Source: a bacterium (lineage in GTDB: Bacteria; Oederibacteriota; JAJYGY01). From it: DNA of 8,062 nt. Positions 6,331 to 8,062 of this stretch are shown in pieces (the first letter of the stretch is position 1; the number at the start of each line of letters is the position of its first letter). The position numbers and the translations under genes were made by a program. The notes beneath the pieces were generated by a model that was not told the DNA's origin, ran no database searches, and was given only the letters and a program-made list of their open reading frames with translations. The stretch covers positions 1 to 8,062 of the forward strand of contig JAJYGY010000205.1 in the NCBI GenBank assembly GCA_021790555.1, written 5' to 3'.

Positions 6331-6355
6331 GGGCGCCCGGGCCTAGGCGGCGCCC
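6331..6355 (-). other. GC-rich hairpin spanning the WbqC stop codon
   Basis: GGGCGCC (6331-6337) and GGCGCCC (6349-6355) form a perfect 7-base inverted repeat with an 11-base loop that contains the WbqC stop codon TAG (6345-6343). A partly overlapping 12-base perfect palindrome, CCGGGCGCCCGG, lies at 6329-6340. No T-run follows, so it is not a classical terminator. It may stabilise the upstream message or be a chance product of GC-rich sequence. Confidence 0.4.
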
Positions 6356-7071
6356 CCGGCCCCGCCCAGGGGAGCGGAACCCGACTTGCCCCGCAGGATC
6401 CCCAGGCTCCCCGGCCCCTCGTTGAAGAGCAGGTCCAGCGCGCACAGGTAGGGCACGAAGGGGGTCTTGGGGTACTGCTGCCGGTAGACCGGGTGCTCGT
6501 AATGCTGGAAACGCAGCCCCAGGCCCTCGCGCTCAAAGCGCGCCTGGTCCATGTAGTCCCTACCCCCGGCGCCGGAAAGGTATTCCGTGGCGCCGGTCTT
6601 CCGGCACAGCTCGATGAGCCTGTCGGTGGAGGCCGTGGAGGTGCCGATCCCGCTCTCCACCTTCACCGGCGTGGAGATGCCCAGCTTCGCCAGCATCCAG
6701 AGCGTCATCTCCATGTTGAGCGGGCAAAGGCGGTCCCAATCCCTCTCGTAGAAGGCCCTCAACTCGCCGGAATAGTCCGCCCAGTAGGGCGCCTTGCGGT
6801 AGTTCAGCTCCAGGGAGGCCCAGTGGCTCCTGCGCCAGTCCTGGGTGGGGTCCAGCTCCACCTCGCGGATGGGCTGGTCGAAGCGGCCCTTGGTGAGCAC
6901 GGGCAGGGTCAGCCACACCTCACCCTGGGGGCCCTTGACCCGGTTGCGGTTCTGGAACTCGCGCTTCTTGTACTGGGGCAGGTCCAGGAAGACGAAGAGG
7001 TCCGACGCCGCGATCTTGTCGAAATAGCCCAGCCAGGGCAGGTACTGGGGCTGGTGCACTGAAAGGATCAC
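6343..7071 (-). CDS. WbqC-family protein
   Basis: Member of the WbqC-like family, found in O-antigen and other surface-polysaccharide clusters; its biochemical activity is not firmly established as far as I know. Family landmarks are [15 protein letters not shown] (6-20), an aspartate-rich stretch [18 protein letters not shown] (29-46), [12 protein letters not shown] (164-175) and a C-terminal [25 protein letters not shown] region (about 193-220). Length is 242 residues. The last 17 or so residues are Gly/Ala/Pro-rich and look like an unconserved tail. The start is GTG at 7071, overlapping the aroF stop as GTGA, with GAAGG seven bases upstream; translation is probably coupled. The adjacent PIG-L deacetylase and nearby glycosyltransferases fit an amino-sugar or glycan modification role, which is inference. 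Confidence 0.92.
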   Translation of the reverse strand: MILSVHQPQYLPWLGYFDKIAASDLFVFLDLPQYKKREFQNRNRVKGPQGEVWLTLPVLTKGRFDQPIREVELDPTQDWRRSHWASLELNYRKAPYWADYSGELRAFYERDWDRLCPLNMEMTLWMLAKLGISTPVKVESGIGTSTASTDRLIELCRKTGATEYLSGAGGRDYMDQARFEREGLGLRFQHYEHPVYRQQYPKTPFVPYLCALDLLFNEGPGSLGILRGKSGSAPLGGAGGAA

Positions 7072-8062
7072 GCCGCCACCTTCAGGGTGCGCGAAAAGCC
7101 CTTCAGCCGCTCGCGGGCCCCCTTGAGCATGGCCTCGGTGGTGTCCCAGCCCACGCAGGCGTCGGTGACGCTCACCCCGTAGCGCAGGGCGGCCAGGTCG
7201 CGGGGGATGGGCTGGTTGCCCTCCTCGAGGTTGCTTTCGACCATCACGCCCACGATGCTGCCGTTGCCGGCCAGGATCTGGTCGACGCAGCTCCGCATCA
7301 CCAGGGGCTGGCGCCGGGGATCCTTGCTGGAATTGGCGTGGCTGCAGTCCACCACGATGGCCCGCCGCAGGCCGGCCGATTCCAGGGCCTTTTCGGCCCG
7401 GGCCACCTCGGCCGGTTCGAAGTTGGGCCGTCCGCCGCCGCCGCGCAGCACGAGGTGCCCGTAGGGGTTGCCCTTGGTGCGGATCACCGCGGTCTGGCCC
7501 TGCTGGGTGATGCCCAGGAAATGGTGCGGAACCAGGGCCGACTTCATGGCGTCCAGGGCCACCTGGATGCCCCCGTCGGTGCCGTTCTTGAAGCCCACCG
7601 GCGTGGACAGGCCCGAGGCCATCTCGCGGTGGGTCTGCGATTCCGTGGTGCGGGCGCCGATGGCCGCCCAGGAGATCAGGTCCGAGAGGTACTGCGGCGA
7701 GATCGGGTCGAGCGCCTCGGTGCCGCAGGGCAGCCCCAGGGCGTTGAAATCAAGCAGGATTTCGCGGGCCAGCTGCAGTCCGCTCTGGATGTCGAAGGAA
7801 TCGTCCATGTGGGGGTCGTTGATCAGCCCCTTCCAGCCCACCGTGGTGCGCGGCTTCTCGAAATAGACGCGCATGACCACGAAGAGCGTGTCCTCCACCT
7901 CGCGGGCCAGCGCGGCCAGGCGCTGGGCGTACTCGCGCGCCGCCCTGGGGTCGTGGATGGAACAGGGGCCCACCACCGCCATCAGGCGCCGGTCCCGCCC
8001 GTCCAGGATGGCCTTGACGGTCTCGCGCCCGCGTTCCACCGTGTCGTGGGCCTTCCTGTCCA
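7068..8062 (-). CDS. aroF: 3-deoxy-7-phosphoheptulonate (DAHP) synthase, class I AroF type (N-terminus beyond right edge)
   Basis: Condenses phosphoenolpyruvate with erythrose-4-phosphate in the first step of the shikimate pathway. The frame is open to the window end, giving 330 visible residues; about 25-30 N-terminal residues, part of the regulatory region in E. coli enzymes, are missing. A GTG at 8039 is internal, since recognisable family sequence continues upstream ([18 protein letters not shown]). Visible motifs: GPCSIHDP with the metal-ligand cysteine, [16 protein letters not shown] with PEP-binding Arg and Lys, [49 protein letters not shown] and VTDACVGW. The last three carry the equivalents of H268, E302 and D326 of E. 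coli AroG. The wording [12 protein letters not shown] and [12 protein letters not shown] is nearer, from memory, to the Tyr-sensitive AroF than to AroG. Feedback specificity is not proven. Confidence 0.96.
   Translation of the reverse strand, partial: DRKAHDTVERGRETVKAILDGRDRRLMAVVGPCSIHDPRAAREYAQRLAALAREVEDTLFVVMRVYFEKPRTTVGWKGLINDPHMDDSFDIQSGLQLAREILLDFNALGLPCGTEALDPISPQYLSDLISWAAIGARTTESQTHREMASGLSTPVGFKNGTDGGIQVALDAMKSALVPHHFLGITQQGQTAVIRTKGNPYGHLVLRGGGGRPNFEPAEVARAEKALESAGLRRAIVVDCSHANSSKDPRRQPLVMRSCVDQILAGNGSIVGVMVESNLEEGNQPIPRDLAALRYGVSVTDACVGWDTTEAMLKGARERLKGFSRTLKVAA

Noticed and set aside
1..8062. Mobile elements, CRISPR arrays, tRNA or rRNA genes, defence islands
   Set aside because: No transposase, integrase, regularly spaced repeats, or recognisable RNA genes were found; gene packing and composition look uniform.

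Overview
The window is GC-rich chromosomal DNA of a Gram-negative-type bacterium. Ten protein genes are visible. All lie on the minus strand and are packed with overlaps or short gaps, so the DNA is described here from the right edge (5' of the genes) to the left edge. No RNA genes, CRISPR arrays, insertion sequences or phage genes were seen. Envelope sugar-transfer genes (family 9 and family 2 glycosyltransferases, a WbqC-family protein, a PIG-L/LmbE deacetylase) suggest an outer membrane with LPS or another surface glycan. The phylum cannot be fixed from this window. A high-GC lineage such as the former Deltaproteobacteria or Acidobacteriota is a guess from gene order and protein flavour.

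Right part (8062 to 5643): an AroF-type DAHP synthase cut by the window edge, a WbqC-family protein starting inside its stop codon (GTGA overlap), and a PIG-L-type zinc deacetylase. Middle part (5614 to 4104): the Holliday-junction helicase gene ruvB without ruvA or ruvC beside it, then a small Nudix hydrolase. Left-middle part (4096 to 2133): a family 9 (heptosyltransferase-like) and a family 2 glycosyltransferase sharing a TTGA overlap. Left part (2072 to 1): a CDP-alcohol phosphatidyltransferase of the PgsA type, a site-2 protease family (M50) membrane metalloprotease, and tryptophanyl-tRNA synthetase (trpS), cut by the left edge.

The spacing from aroF to pgsA is compatible with one long transcript whose promoter lies beyond the right edge. 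A strong-looking internal promoter (TTGACA, 17-base spacer, TGATAAACT) sits just after the pgsA stop and probably gives the M50 protease and trpS their own transcription. The most structured non-coding piece is the 60-base gap between the family 2 glycosyltransferase and pgsA. It is enclosed by a 6-base inverted repeat, contains G/C tracts able to form alternative hairpins, and precedes a TTG start. A REP-like palindrome lies between the M50 gene and trpS.

The genes fall into two themes: cell-envelope assembly (WbqC, deacetylase, two glycosyltransferases, PgsA, membrane protease) and housekeeping (AroF, RuvB, Nudix, TrpS). I see no convincing new defence or mobile system. The findings are mostly regulatory or about gene starts, plus one functional linkage hypothesis for the poorly understood WbqC family.
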